From Stictocephala bisonia (taxonomy: Eukaryota > Arthropoda > Insecta > Hemiptera > Membracidae): DNA of 64,000 nucleotides. Every line of letters begins with the position of its first letter. Position 1 is the stretch's first letter. The notes beneath the pieces were generated by a model. That model was not told where the DNA came from and ran no database searches. It worked only from the letters and a program-made list of their open reading frames with translations. The position numbers were made by a program, and so were the translations under genes. This document shows positions 45,125 through 56,555 of this stretch, in pieces. The stretch covers positions 546,810 to 610,809 of the forward strand of contig JAQJVL010000424.1 of assembly GCA_035578905.1 (NCBI GenBank). The letters are read 5' to 3'.

Positions 45125-45310
45125 GTTTTTATTTGTCGTCGGAATAAATGGATCTCATATTAGTATTTAGGAAAAACTATATAGATTCGAATGATTTACG
45201 CGATTTTTTAATTTTTCCAGTTTTTTTCAAAAATCGGTAATCCCACCGAAAGATTTATATCGTTTCGTATTCGTAGAGTTAATATTGACTACTTAAAAAA
45301 AAATCATGAA
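45061..45310. repeat. AACCT-bearing dispersed repeat, second copy
   Basis: AACCTAACCTAACTTAATC is followed by a run of about 27 T (45090-45116), a TTTATTTGTCGTCGGAATAA block and AATCGGTAATCCCACCGAAA. The order matches 12865-13110. The T-run could be the poly(A) of a minus-strand retroposon. Confidence 0.5.
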
Positions 45311-45333
45311 TACCGGATGGAATAAATATTTTT

Positions 45334-45680
45334 GACCTTTTCAGTTAATTCACTACCTCTACTTTATCCGTTACTTCACTACCACTTCTTTTTTCATAAC
45401 AATTACGGTTAGGTCAGGTTAGGTTATGTGGCTACTTAAGTTGATCACAAACTGGTCCAAATCCAACGATTGACTTACCGCTGAATGCACTCTCCGGGTG
45501 TAAGTGCTTGGAAAGTGATAAGATAAGGCCAGCGATATCGGATTCCTAGCGGATAAGGAATACCACAGTGGACGTAAAAATGATTGGGGGAACAGTTTTT
45601 AGAGCAATAGGATATTTATCAAGCGGTAGTGAATTAACGGAAACAAAAAAGTAGTGGTAGTGAATTAACGGAAAAGATCC
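45334..45680 (-). mobile_element. hAT-like MITE family A, copy A3
   Basis: GACCTTTTCAGTTAATTCAC at the left and GTGAATTAACGGAAAAGATCC at the right are inverse ends. The core matches A1, A2 and A4 and includes GGTTAGGTCAGGTTAGG. An exact target duplication is not visible. Confidence 0.85.
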
Positions 45681-45939
45681 TTATTTTATGATTGACTACC
45701 AGTATTTTTTTTATCTTGCCATTTTGGAGAAATAAAAATTTTTGGGTAGTAAACAGGAGACCGACGTTGTGAAGCGGAAAAATGCTAAGGGTTTCAGAGC
45801 TCGGCTCGTTGTAGCGTATCAATAAACAGAAAAAATTCAGCTCCCCTAACTACCATTCATGAGATTACTCATTACATTATTTGACTATATGTGTCTAGTA
45901 AATATTTGTATACAGCTGTTATGATTTACAAGCTGAGAT
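45681..45939. other. AT-rich spacer, nothing recognised
   Basis: No feature was recognised. Confidence 0.4.
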
Positions 45940-46570
45940 AAATAACAGACTCTCGTACTAGTCGATGGGGAGGTATTTTACGACCCAGTTCCCAACCAAA
46001 TGAGCGAATCGGTTTCCCGTCCTCCATCCTGGAGAACCTTCCAGGACAACAAGAGAAGAAAGGATATAACGAAGATTCCCGCGTGATTGTAGAGCGCAGT
46101 AAACCGTCCGCCAATAATGAGAGACGGAGGATTAAAATAATTTACGATACCGAGGCCGGCCGTAAACCGAGGACACACGGACTCATTACCTCACCAATTC
46201 TATTAACAGTAAAACTAGCACTAATAATAAATTACACAGGCTGCGACGTTTTACGCTAGATTTCGATTAACTTTTCCCCAATTGGCGCGCCGCCATAACT
46301 CCGGAGCGCTGAAACAAGACGATCCGCGGGACGGGTCGGGTAAAAACGGCAATTAGAATATAATAATTAGTTTAGTCCTGGGAGTAGGGCGGTGACTCGT
46401 CACGTGATCACCCTCCCAACCCCACCACGACCGTTGATGGAATGGCTATTTCTCCAGTCATGGGTTCGACAAGTTTTTCTGTTCCGTGCCTTTACCGATT
46501 GTACTCGCTTTATGGAAGCCGGTCACGTGATCTTGTCGATCTACCAAGATGGAGGAAGCGAGTATAATGC
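45940..46570. promoter_or_regulatory. candidate regulatory/promoter block with paired GTCACGTGAT
   Basis: GC-balanced island with two identical GTCACGTGAT sites (46399-46408 and 46522-46531), the E-box bound by bHLH-Zip factors of the MITF/TFEB/USF type, and AAGATGG at 46546-46552 (YY1-like core). Earlier in the block lie GGCGCGCC and CGATCCGCGGGACGGGTCGG. An 85-codon frame (46392-46649) crosses it without recognisable domain. Promoter identity is inferred from motif clustering. Confidence 0.3.
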
Positions 46571-47855
46571 GAGCTTAGAACGAATCTTTGCTATTATTCC
46601 TTTGTATGGCATGTTTCCTACACATAAATTAACTTTAACAGTTATTTGAGATTATAGGGTAGGGCAACTGTCTGTTAATAAATTAAAAAAAATATAAATA
46701 TTATTAAGACTATTAAGATATCAACGATGCACTCTTTTGTAAAAATCATGGTTAAATACACTTTAGGAATGAATTATTACGAATTCATTTCCTGGCAGGT
46801 TAAATTTTAGGATTGTTAAGATAAAGCGTTCACCTTATGGTTTTTATGTGTAATATATTTATTTTTTTATAAAGTGGATACTAGGATTAGTGGTGAGTAA
46901 CCTAAAATATAAACTTTAATCCCAATTCTGCACGATAAACCAGATTTGTAGTTCACTATACAGGCCGAGCATTTTTAGTGAAATGTAACTCTCAAAATGT
47001 ATTTGAGACAAAATAAAAAAAATTGTTTGATACCGTAGTCTATTAAAAAAATTAAAAAAATGTAGAATTCATATAAAATACATACACTGGCTATATGTGG
47101 AAAATATGTTTTTAAATTTATTTGGAAGACATGTTTGTAAGAAATATGGATGGGCCTTCACAAACTACGCCGTTTCTGTTGGGATACTGCCAAAAACTTT
47201 GGCAAGTCTAAGCGAGCTTTAGTCAGAAGGTACAGTGAAAGGTTTCATTGTTATTCTAATATCTCAGACATGAACTAAGTTAGGGAACACTCCTGCATCC
47301 CATCGCTCGCTACATTGTACCTCCTCGGACTTAGACCTCGGCTCCTCCACTATAGATACCAATGAATATCGAAAGCCTATAGGTTTTTATCATTTACTTA
47401 TGAGAGTATTTAGTGCTTTTATGGTTTTTATGCAGTGGACTTACATATACCAGGGACATTTAATCTTGAATGATTCACGATTCAGTGGAGGAACGTCTTT
47501 AAACTGATGCGCTCTCAGATATTTTGAAACGTTCAGTGTTTTACAAAAACTATTACCACTTTAATTAGTTTTGATAAAATGGGGTTAATACATCTTTGTA
47601 ATATTCTGGTTCAGAAGAGTAATAGGTTATAATTTAATTTGATACCCCCACTAAGAGTGTTAAGGTTTCTTTATTATTTTTTTTATTAGGAGCAATAAAA
47701 CCCCAACAATGGTTAACAAACTTCTCGATGAAAAAATAACCTTAGATGTGTATTTTTAAATTGATATCCAAATATATGTTAGTGCGAATATAGGACTTTT
47801 TATTTTTAAATATCGGAAACATTTTATACGCACGCTCAGTCCTTTATAATGTAGG
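46571..47855. other. AT-rich intergenic sequence
   Basis: A GC-richer piece at about 47130-47370 has no recognised content. No gene or repeat was identified. Confidence 0.35.
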
Positions 47856-47918
47856 GGCTTCTGTTAAATTCCTAAAGAAACATTAATAGGTCCAGAGTGT
47901 AACCTTGAGGTACGCCAC
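47856..47918 (-). pseudogene. reverse-transcriptase scrap, copy 1
   Basis: The minus strand translates as GVPQGYTLDLLMFL followed by a stop, the conserved GVPQGSxLGPLLF segment of non-LTR reverse transcriptases in altered form. It shares about 60 bases with 48387-48450, including the same stop. Confidence 0.65.
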
Positions 47919-47924
47919 GCAAGC

Positions 47925-48200
47925 CGCGTCGTAGCTGTCACTGTAATTTCCCCGATCTGAGTGGGTTTTATTTCAATCGACGGCCCGCAGGTCCAGAAAC
48001 AATGGAATACTGGTTAGTCGGCCGTTAATGGTTCTCATTACACGCCAGGTAATCTATGACCCACCACCCCCACTCGTGTCAGTCGGCTGGATTGCCCTGA
48101 TTTGCATAGTAATCATTTCTTCTCGTCCGATGAAAAGAGAGGCTTTAAATTTATGAGAGGTTCGTCTTGAAGGAATGGACCCGCTTGGCTGAATATATGC
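47925..48200. promoter_or_regulatory. candidate conserved non-coding block
   Basis: GC-balanced island with GGCCGTTAATGG, TTACACGCC and CATAGTAATCATTTC motifs between two reverse-transcriptase scraps. No frame of interest. Confidence 0.2.
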
Positions 48201-48386
48201 GTCAGATCGTAACTTCTAACATGTAATATCTACTAATATCACTTGAAAAGACATACTATTTTTAGCTCAAATGGAGCAGAATATCGTAGTTAACGATAGA
48301 TTATATTTTATACTTGTTTGAGCAAAAGTAATGTTTCCCAATATATAAAATAATTTTCTGCACACATCAATACCACATGAATCTAG

Positions 48387-48655
48387 TGGCTTTTGTTAAA
48401 TTCCTAAAGAAACATTAATAGGTTTAGAGTGTAACCTTGAGGTACGCCACACCATACAGAAGGTTTTTCAAAAACAAATCTGTATTTGTCTCTTTCTAGA
48501 TTTACAAAGGTGGGAGATGGTTCAATATTCGCAGGCACACTGTAATTAATTAATTGAAGTAAAATTATCACAAACACTCGATTAATACTTACACGACAGT
48601 TAAATAAATAAAAATAATCAAATGCATCATATTCTAAACAAATCAGTTTGAACAT
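48387..48655 (-). pseudogene. reverse-transcriptase scrap, copy 2
   Basis: An 83-residue minus-strand frame (48404-48655) ends in GVPQGYTLNLLMFL, the same motif and the same terminal stop as copy 1. Upstream residues (RDKYRFVFEKPSVWC) are compatible with the strand before the motif in Jockey/CR1-type enzymes. Nothing of the catalytic YxDD follows, so it is a dead fragment. Confidence 0.65.
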
Positions 48656-49409
48656 ATAAGAACTGGCAGATTAGCTCATGTAAGCCTAAGTACGCGTTAG
48701 ATTTTTCACTTTCTAACGCATTATGCAAATTCTAAAGACTTCAAAACAATACTGACTCAATCCGTAATCTATTTTCTACATCACTAACATCTTATGGCTC
48801 TTTATAAAGTTACTAATATTTCAAAAATTAAAATTTTCCATTTTAATTTAAATTTTAACCAAGCATTCTCCTTTGCATAATATCCGCCGAATTTGCGACA
48901 TGACATTTATGTACATGACAATTGATATGTACCAGACGGAAACCGATGGACCAGTGCCAGGAAGGCTGGTATATAATCACGGCCATTGTTCCCAGTTTGA
49001 CTATACCATCATTGAAATGGTGCCGCCTTTCATTGTGTTTAGCTTTGTCTGGCGTTCAGCGTTTGAAGCTTCTACAGCGCTTTAAAACTCTATTGATTCA
49101 ATTTTGAAAACACTTTAGAAACTATGTTCCTATCACATATTGTATAGTAGGTCTACAGTTAATATACAGTTAAAATAGGATATTTTTTAAGTTCAAATGG
49201 TGACTTTAAGCCAACCGTAACTTACCTGTATAGGCAAGTTTACACAATTAATTATTTATCTATATGGCGGTCTGTATTCTGTTATATTTAGTACGCAGAA
49301 TTATATGATTCGGCCAGTTACGTAGCCTATGTTTAGTTGAAACAATGAAATCCACCCCAAATAAGATGAAATCCAACCTCAAATGTTCATACCTCAAGAA
49401 CTGTTTAAC
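48656..49409. other. AT-rich spacer, nothing recognised
   Basis: Short frames of 61-70 codons only. Near 49345-49385 the phrase TGAAATCCA(A/C)CC occurs twice. Confidence 0.35.
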
Positions 49410-49417
49410 CTTCTTTA

Positions 49418-50104
49418 CAGTTTTACTAGATATACTAGGCTCGTTTTACTAGATATACTAGGCTCGTTTTACCAGATATACTAGACTCGTTTTACTAGAT
49501 ATACTAGGCTCGTTTTACTAGATATACTAGGCTCGTTTTACTAGATATACTAGGCTCGTTTTACTAGATATACGAGGCTCGTTTTACTAGATATACTAGG
49601 CTCGTTTTACTAGATATACTAGGATAGTTTTACTAGATATACTAGGCTCGTTTTACTAGATATACTAGGCTCGTTTTACTAGATATACTAGGCTCGTTTT
49701 ACTAGATATACTAGGCTCGTTTTACTAGATATACTAGGCTCGTTTTACTAGATATACTAGGCTCGTTTTACTAGATATACTAGGCTCGTTTTACTAGATA
49801 TACTAGGCTCGTTTTACTAGATATACTAGACTCGTTTTACTAGATATACGAGGCTCGTTTTACTAGATATACTAGGCTCGTTTTACTAGATATACTAGGA
49901 TCGTTTTACTAGATATACTAGGCTCGTTTTACTAGATATACTAGGCTCGTTTTACTAGATATACTAGGCTCGTTTTACTAGATATACTAGGCTCGTTTTA
50001 CTAGATATACTAGGCTCGTTTTACTAGATATACTAGGCTCGTTTTACTAGATATACTAGGCTCGTTTTACTAGATATACTAGGCTCGTTTTACTAGATAT
50101 ACTA
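49418..50104 (+). repeat. 23-bp satellite array, about 30 copies
   Basis: The unit is GTTTTACTAGATATACTAGG plus CTC (23 bases), with single-base variants (GGATCG, GACTCG, TACGAGG). Each unit contains CTAG-ATATA-CTAG, so both strands carry an imperfect palindrome. The array ends where a MITE begins at 50105. Diverged units reappear beyond it at about 50390-50430 and 50540-50567. Confidence 0.97.
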
Positions 50105-50349
50105 CAGTACAAGTAAACGTCACACAACACAAATTTATTACAATATAAGCACACAATGCACAAATATACTACAATACAAGCACAAAATGCACAAATAGTA
50201 TTGTAGTGCAAATGTGCAATTGCGAATCAATTGCACATTTGCATTGCAATTGTTGCAAATTACAACAAATGTGCTTGTATTGTAGTATATTTGTGCATTG
50301 TGTGCTTATATTGTAATAAATTTGTGTTGTGTGACGTTTACTTGTACTG
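50105..50349. mobile_element. MITE family H, inserted in the 23-bp satellite
   Basis: About 80-base inverse ends, nearly perfect: CAGTACAAGTAAACGTCAC at the left and GTGACGTTTACTTGTACTG at the right, with TA at each border. The interior is AT-rich and also self-complementary (GCAATTG, TGCAAATG), so the whole element folds as a hairpin. A half copy lies at about 51070-51170. Confidence 0.9.
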
Positions 50350-50384
50350 TATATGTACCAACACGTATTATGCTAATTAAAAAA

Positions 50385-50570
50385 CTATTTAGATATACTA
50401 GGCTCGTTTTACTAGGTGTACTATGTTAGTTTAACTAGGATCGGATCGTGAAGGTGTAGCAGGGAGCTACGGCTGTTTTAGGCCACTAGGGCCTCTTCAG
50501 CCGAGGATAGGTAGGTAAAGGGTGTTGGATCGCAACGAACATGACTAGGCGTACTAGGCTCGTTTTACAC
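50385..50570 (+). repeat. satellite remnants beyond the MITE
   Basis: TTTAGATATACTAGGCTCG then TTTTACTAGG (50388-50418), and ACTAGGCGTACTAGGCTCG then TTTTACACGG (50543-50572), are diverged units of the 23-bp satellite separated by unrelated sequence. Confidence 0.75.
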
Positions 50571-50880
50571 GGCTAGTGAGCTGCAAGTTTGTGCGTATAT
50601 TGTGTATAGGGCTAACGGGTTGTTTATCATTAGTAATTATCCTATGGGATGGGTAGGTGAGCTACACGACCCCTACTCACTCGTGAGACTTCGGTGGGCT
50701 CATGATTGAAGTAAGGTATGCTTTTCAGAAGGACGAGTTTGAAACCGTTCTACGAATGACGTTCAGCTTGGGAGATGGCTGCTGCTTGGTCTTGAAGTCT
50801 TATTTAACCTGCTGTTATCGCACCAAACAATTTCTTTTTATACTTACCTAATGTGCGATTAAAAATTATAGATAACCAAG

Positions 50881-50920
<40 letters not shown>
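50431..50920 (+). mobile_element. possible retroposon 3' end with poly(A)
   Basis: GC-balanced sequence (GGCCACTAGGGCCTCTTCAG, GGTAGGTGAGCTACACGACC) runs into AT-rich DNA and ends in a run of about 39 A (50881-50919). That is the layout of a poly(A)-tailed retroelement 3' end. No protein motif or target duplication was found, and the block encloses one satellite remnant. Confidence 0.3.
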
Positions 50921-51069
50921 AGTTCAATAATCATTGGGCATAAACAATTTTAAATATCACAAAAATATCCTTATGCATTTCTATTTTAACCTATGTAATT
51001 TTTAAATTCATGCTTTATTATTTTAAATCTTTAGTATTTTTATTAGCATAATACCCTACGTTTTGGTAC

Positions 51070-51170
51070 ATATACAGAACAATTGAACGTCACACAACAC
51101 AAATATATTACAATGTAAGCACAAAATGCACAAATATACAACAGTACAAGTACGAAATGCACAAATGGTG
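51070..51170 (+). mobile_element. MITE family H, half copy
   Basis: CAGAACAATTGAACGTCAC, ACACAAATATATTACAATG and AAAATGCACAAATATAC match the left half of the element at 50105. The right half is missing. Confidence 0.75.
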
Positions 51171-51454
51171 ATTGTACACTATGGTGATTGATTTCGCAAA
51201 CCACGTTCACCTTCCTCAGACCAGAGGGATTCGCAAGAATGAATTCGAAAAGAATGAAAAATGGTGTTCAACAACACAATTTTTATATGTCTATTAAAAC
51301 ACGTGACCCTATTGGCTGTTACTTCTGTTCTTTTATTCACTGAAAATACATTATTAAAAACAATTTCAGAATAAAAATTAACCTATTAATTCATTAGTTT
51401 ATCACGATCCTTACATTTTTCTTTAAAATAAATAATAAATCTTCCCTTGCAATT

Positions 51455-51665
51455 ACATTCCTAACCTTATCACAAACTTTTAGAATATCTACATTTTCAT
51501 CTATTTTATTCAAACTGTGGGTACAATTCAGAAGGTATTTTGCTACATTACATCTTTCAACTTTTTATTTTTAAAAGCAGATATGTTTTTTTATCTTTTA
51601 CTGAAATTTATAGTCAGTCCTTTGTGTATATTACAATATTACAGTCATTACGTTAAATCCTTAAC
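51455..51665 (-). pseudogene. decayed Penelope-like endonuclease fragment
   Basis: The minus strand, with frame changes, gives NDCN followed by a Y-T-K-G-L-T block and NFSKR near 51600-51655, matching the C..C, YIGQT and R..EH positions of a GIY-YIG domain. Further on comes CTHSLNKIDENVDILKVCD and then a residue pattern REDLLF where the catalytic glutamate would lie. It differs from the copy at 15.4 kb, so it belongs to another lineage. Stops and shifts show it is dead. Confidence 0.5.
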
Positions 51666-53239
51666 AGTCCTGAATTATTGAATTTATCTTCAAATTCAAT
51701 ATTTGGGTATAAAATGTTGGACATAGTATTACAAGTCTTAAAAGCAATTGTTAAATAGAATTTTAAAAATATGTTTCCAACTCTTTGCATAAACGGTTCA
51801 TTGTAGTGGAGGGATACATACTTCTTTTGTTCTTTATAGGATTTTTCTTTTTTAAGTGTTGTTCTTTTATCGTCTCGAGTTTTGTTTTATCTTTTCTTTT
51901 TTATTTTACATCTAATTTCATCAATGATTGATTCCCTTTATCGTTTTGCAATAGCTATTGATTATTACATTTATTTCCCGTTTTCTATCTGCAACACTTA
52001 ATGGTACTGAATACTCCTAATAAAATATACTTCTGAAGCTAGCTGTCTTGTGGGCCTGGGCGTGGAAAGAACTGTTATTTATTCTACAATTGGTTTGAGT
52101 TGGTTTTCTGGAAATTCTACATGAAAAATTGTTATGATCACGAATTATTCCGACTAAATGAGTAGCAGTCATAGTCTATATTGGCGGGGTTGAATTGCCT
52201 TTATTAGTTTTCCATTTGTAAGGCGAGATATGTCCTTGGTAGGAGGGGCCGTCAGTAGCCATGTTCATATGTCGGTGAACAAATGGCCAAACACGCTCTT
52301 GGTGGGTAGGTGACAAGCTCCCAGCACAATTTCTGAAGGCTTTTCAATCATTCTGTTTACCCCTGGTCAATCAACAAGTCTTGAAACAATGTCTTGGTGC
52401 TAGTCTGTTTCAATGTTCAAATGGCTTAGATATTTGTAAGTAGCAACTTTCCCGATCTCCAGGAACATTCTTTTGATTACGACTTTTCAAGATTTTGGAT
52501 ATCCATAGAAGATGTAACATCAAGCGAGCTTAATTAATTGTAACACAATCTCCCCCCACTTCACTTGTCCTATAGCATTATATTTTTCTTAAATGACAAT
52601 ATTTACTTTTTCATCAGTTATCATAATAGATTAGTTGTTTTCGTTATCGAAAATATGTAGGGCCTTTATGCTTTACAGATGTTTGAAGAAGGAAGAGGGG
52701 TGCTTTATGTAATCTAACTCTCTTTAGTGTCTAATACACTTTAGTAACTAATTCGGTAAGTTTTTCAATGCAAGAGTGGAATAATTTAAGCTTAGACATA
52801 TTCTTAGATTCTAAACCAGTTTTGATTAGATATAAATCACTCCACGTACGTCTTTGTAAGCCTTCCCTTCATAGGAGTCCCTGTAGCCTACGGATCGTGA
52901 ATTGGATTAATCAATATGGTTGAGATGTCGGAATAGACCCATCAAGTGTCGGCAGTTATTGGGTCAATCGTAAAGATATTTTAAAAGGCAACAATCGTTA
53001 TTCGTCAGTAGGAGCTTTGAGGGTCAGAGCCGCCCAAAACCGCTGCGTCACTCGCTTCGCTCCGTTCTTGACGGTTTGACGTGGACTTGTGGCGGCGGGT
53101 CTTTGAGGGGGGCACTCATAACTTGCACTATGTGTTTCACTCATTTGCATGACCCTAGCTTAAAATTTGTGCTAAATTAGTCTTTTCTTCCAGTCATAGT
53201 GAGTCATGCATTTAAATTTCTAATTCAATTGCCCCACTT
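51666..53239. other. AT-rich sequence with a GC-richer middle, unrecognised
   Basis: Around 52030-52560 composition is more balanced. A minus-strand reading gives KVATYKYLSHLNIETD, faintly like the region after the palm of a reverse transcriptase, but too weak to call. A CG-rich block lies at 53020-53110. No other feature was found. Confidence 0.25.
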
Positions 53240-53470
53240 GGGAGAGCGTGGCCGTGCGGTCTAAGGCGTCAAGACTTCATATTTGAGTTGGAGATAACGT
53301 AGGTTCGAATCCTGGCCTTGACTGTTAGTTTTTATTAGTTATATTCACATTGTACTGCACAGGTTCTCCCCATTACTCTGTCTGATAAGTCCCCCGCACA
53401 GATCAATAGTCTATGGAGAATGACTATGGTAAGGGAAAATAGGAGATCGGCCTTTCCTTAAAAAAAGCAA
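53240..53470 (+). repeat. tRNA-derived SINE, third copy
   Basis: A-box TGGCCGTGCGGT (53249-53260), B-box GGTTCGAATCC (53302-53312), then CTGTCTGATAAG, CACAGATCAATAGTCTATGG and GGAGATCGGCCT, the same order as at 8791-9035. This copy has a better B-box and ends in AAAAAAAGC. Confidence 0.8.
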
Positions 53471-55715
53471 ATGGAATGTAAACCTAGATCTAATCGTTTA
53501 GACTACTGTAGTAAATATATTTATATTACTGCCCAGACATTATGGAATGAAAGCGACGGAATATAAATTTAGCTAAAAATTAAATATCTTTGAGATTCAA
53601 TTTTAAGTGTTAACTGCTTGAAGAGTATGTACACTTGTTATTGAACAAGAAGTATAGTGTTTAATGTTGATAAAAAAAAAACACATGCAACTAAATTTAT
53701 CAGCTATTAACATGATACCCGTAATAGTACTTAGGTTCTATTTTGTATGAAGCTGTTTCAATTTTTTCAACGTGTGTTGAGGATTTTTGTTTAATTTGTT
53801 CTTGTTGCTTTGTTTTTTTAAAATAATTTTTATAATAAGTATATTCATACGTTTACTATAAAATTTAGTATACGTTACTTGTATTTTACAGACATTTGTT
53901 AATTTTTGTTTATATTTGTTTGTAGTTGACACGTTTTTATAAATTAATTATCTTATTTTTTTATACTATATCTAAATTACTATATCTAAATAATAAAATC
54001 TAATTATTATTATTTTTAAATGTTTGGTTATGAAATGTAAACGCTTTTTAGCACTATACAGGTAGATTGATAACTGTTATATTGTAGCTATAGAATAATG
54101 AATATTTATTACTTTTATTTTTAATACTTATATAGTTAACAAAGAAAAAAGATATTACTAAGCCGTTGAAATTGTGTTGATTTAAAAAAACTTTTTTTGA
54201 AACATATAATGTATTTATACTTACTATTGTTTAGCTTTGTTTAGAATACCTAACGTAGTCCATTTCCATCAATGTAGTTAAAAGTCTTACATGTATTTGG
54301 AAAATGTAAATTTAAATAAACACATTATATTTCATTCTGTTGAAGAGAGATTTATAAAATGAAATGCAATCGTACCAAACAAATTTAAATTTATTAAAAC
54401 TCAAACTACTATAATTTATTGAAAGAAACCCCTCGTTAAGTGGCCATATCTGCTACGATTCTCATTTGTTTTACTTAAAAAAAATGAAAATTTTTTGAGT
54501 AGGCTACTCAATTTTAACCCGTAATATAATCTCACATAATTTCTCTGTATTCAATTATGATATGAAGTTCTACTACGCCTGAACGTGGAAAGATCACTAC
54601 AATTAATAAGCTGCCAGGTAACATGTGGTAAACAGCACCTTTTTCTGGATGGCTCAAAATGAACGCAAAACCCTAAAATGATTTGTGCCTTGTATGGATC
54701 ACTCTTTGGCTGAATAACGAGTTAGGAAACATTCACTTGCTTCCCTCGTTGGGGTCTCCACTCCCAAACCATAATTTTACCAAGCTAACGTTGTGGAATA
54801 TAAAAACTAAAAAGCTGAATATATTTTTAATTATTGACACGCTAAACATAATTAGGCCTGGATTAACAAGATGTTCGATTTGCAAGTGTGGAATATCCGA
54901 ATCCGAAAAAAGTCTTGTCCTTTAAAGTGGGGTCGTTGCTAAGTTGTTTTACCTTTATTCTTTTCATTATTGTTATAATGTGTTTTAAGACCTTTTAAAA
55001 CCATAACTAGTCCTTTACAGAATCACTTCGTACGCTTCTTTTCAAATAAACAAAAAGGAATATGCTTTACCAATTTTCAAAACTTTAAATATCTTGCTAA
55101 ATAAATATTTATATGTGTTCACAAAGTTTTAAAAATATTTTACTTTAGAAGTGGCCATAAAACCTGTGATAGATCTTATCAAGGAACCCGAAGCTTTATT
55201 TAAGACCTAAAGTGAACAAGTCCATTTTTAGACGAAGTTTATCTTATATGGTGGCCAAATATAGTTAACGAAATTATAGTTAAGAAACATGAACGATTAT
55301 GTAATTTTTTTTAAACAGATCAAAGAACGGTTACTTTTTGTATAGTAATTTGATTTATACATATGTTTTTTAAGGACTTTTTAAGTATTATTTTAGTCAA
55401 ACATATATGTGAAACGCCAACAACAGTGGTACATTTTCTCATTGAGTTTAAGAAGTATATATAACCAAGCCAGCAGACTTTTTCTGTTCTTTCAATTTAT
55501 AGTACTTTTGCGAAAGAAAGTTTTTAGTAGTATTGTTTTCTAGCTTCTAAGTTATTTAAAATATATTGAAATATATTTTAAAATAAAATAAGTAAATGTT
55601 CCGTAAAATAGATTTGAAGAATACACATACTGCTGGAACCGCCAACGTTTTGTATGACTATTGATTGCTATTAATTAGTACATAAGAACTTAAACAAAGC
55701 TAGCCACAATAACTA
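53471..55715. other. AT-rich intergenic sequence
   Basis: Very AT-rich. Lysine/asparagine-rich frames of 64-80 codons are chance products of composition. No gene, RNA or repeat family was recognised. Confidence 0.4.
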
Positions 55716-56555
55716 CTGTTGGGGCAGAAAATATGTGTGACCAAGATTGAAAGCTGTGTACTAAGAAACTAAGATACATATGAAAAATCTAATCACATCG
55801 TTGCTTTCCTCGTTTAATTTTACGTTATGAAATTTGCACCTTTTCTTTTTAAGTTTAAATAATTGTTATGTTACTTTGAAAAAAAAAATAGTACCGTAAT
55901 TTTAACTAGTTTTCACTTATCATCAACTGTACACTTTTATTACTCAAAATTCCGTAAATGTTTTGCATTTATATCTTAATGCGTTGACAGGAATATGTTC
56001 TATACGTTTTATACATTTTAGAATTTTATTAAAAAAAAAAAAAAACACAGTTTTTTAATTAAGTTAAATTGATCAGTTTAAAGTGATTTAAATCAATTTG
56101 AAATCACTATATTTACTTGCGCATATAAAAGTAATGTATCGTAACTATACATTTCATAATGATTATAACGTGACCAAGTGATAAATTTACGACCTCTAGA
56201 AGCCAAGAAAACGATGTTTCATAAAACTGATAAGACATTTGTTTTGAACAGTTAATAGTCTAAAGTGTATGACAATGATAGAACACTTTTCTGTCAACTA
56301 CTTATCAAAATATAAATGCGATACACTAACAGTGTATAAATATAGATGTATAGATGCACAGTGAAAACTAGTTAAAATTATGGTACTTTTTGTTCCAGCT
56401 AGAATAAAGATTATTAAACTTTGTTTAAATTTAAAATGCTTATATCATAACGTAAAAGGTAAGGAAAACAATAGTGTGATTGAATTTTTGATAGGCTTCA
56501 TAGTTTCTTAACAAACAACCTTCAAACTCGGATACACACAATTTCTGCACCGACA
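55716..56555. mobile_element. large hairpin element G, about 840 bp
   Basis: The two halves are diverged inverse copies. Matching pairs include GGGGCAGAAA with TTTCTGCACC, TAAGAAACTA with TAGTTTCTTA, TTTTACGTTATGA with TCATAACGTAAAA, and GTAATTTTAACTAGTTTTCA (55894 region) with TGAAAACTAGTTAAAATTAT (56362 region). It has no coding capacity. It is a foldback/MITE-type element older than the 5.56-kb palindrome, judging by divergence. Confidence 0.75.

Noticed and set aside
52030..52560. A reverse-transcriptase fragment on the minus strand
   Set aside because: Only a vague KYL-type similarity, with no conserved catalytic motif and several stops.
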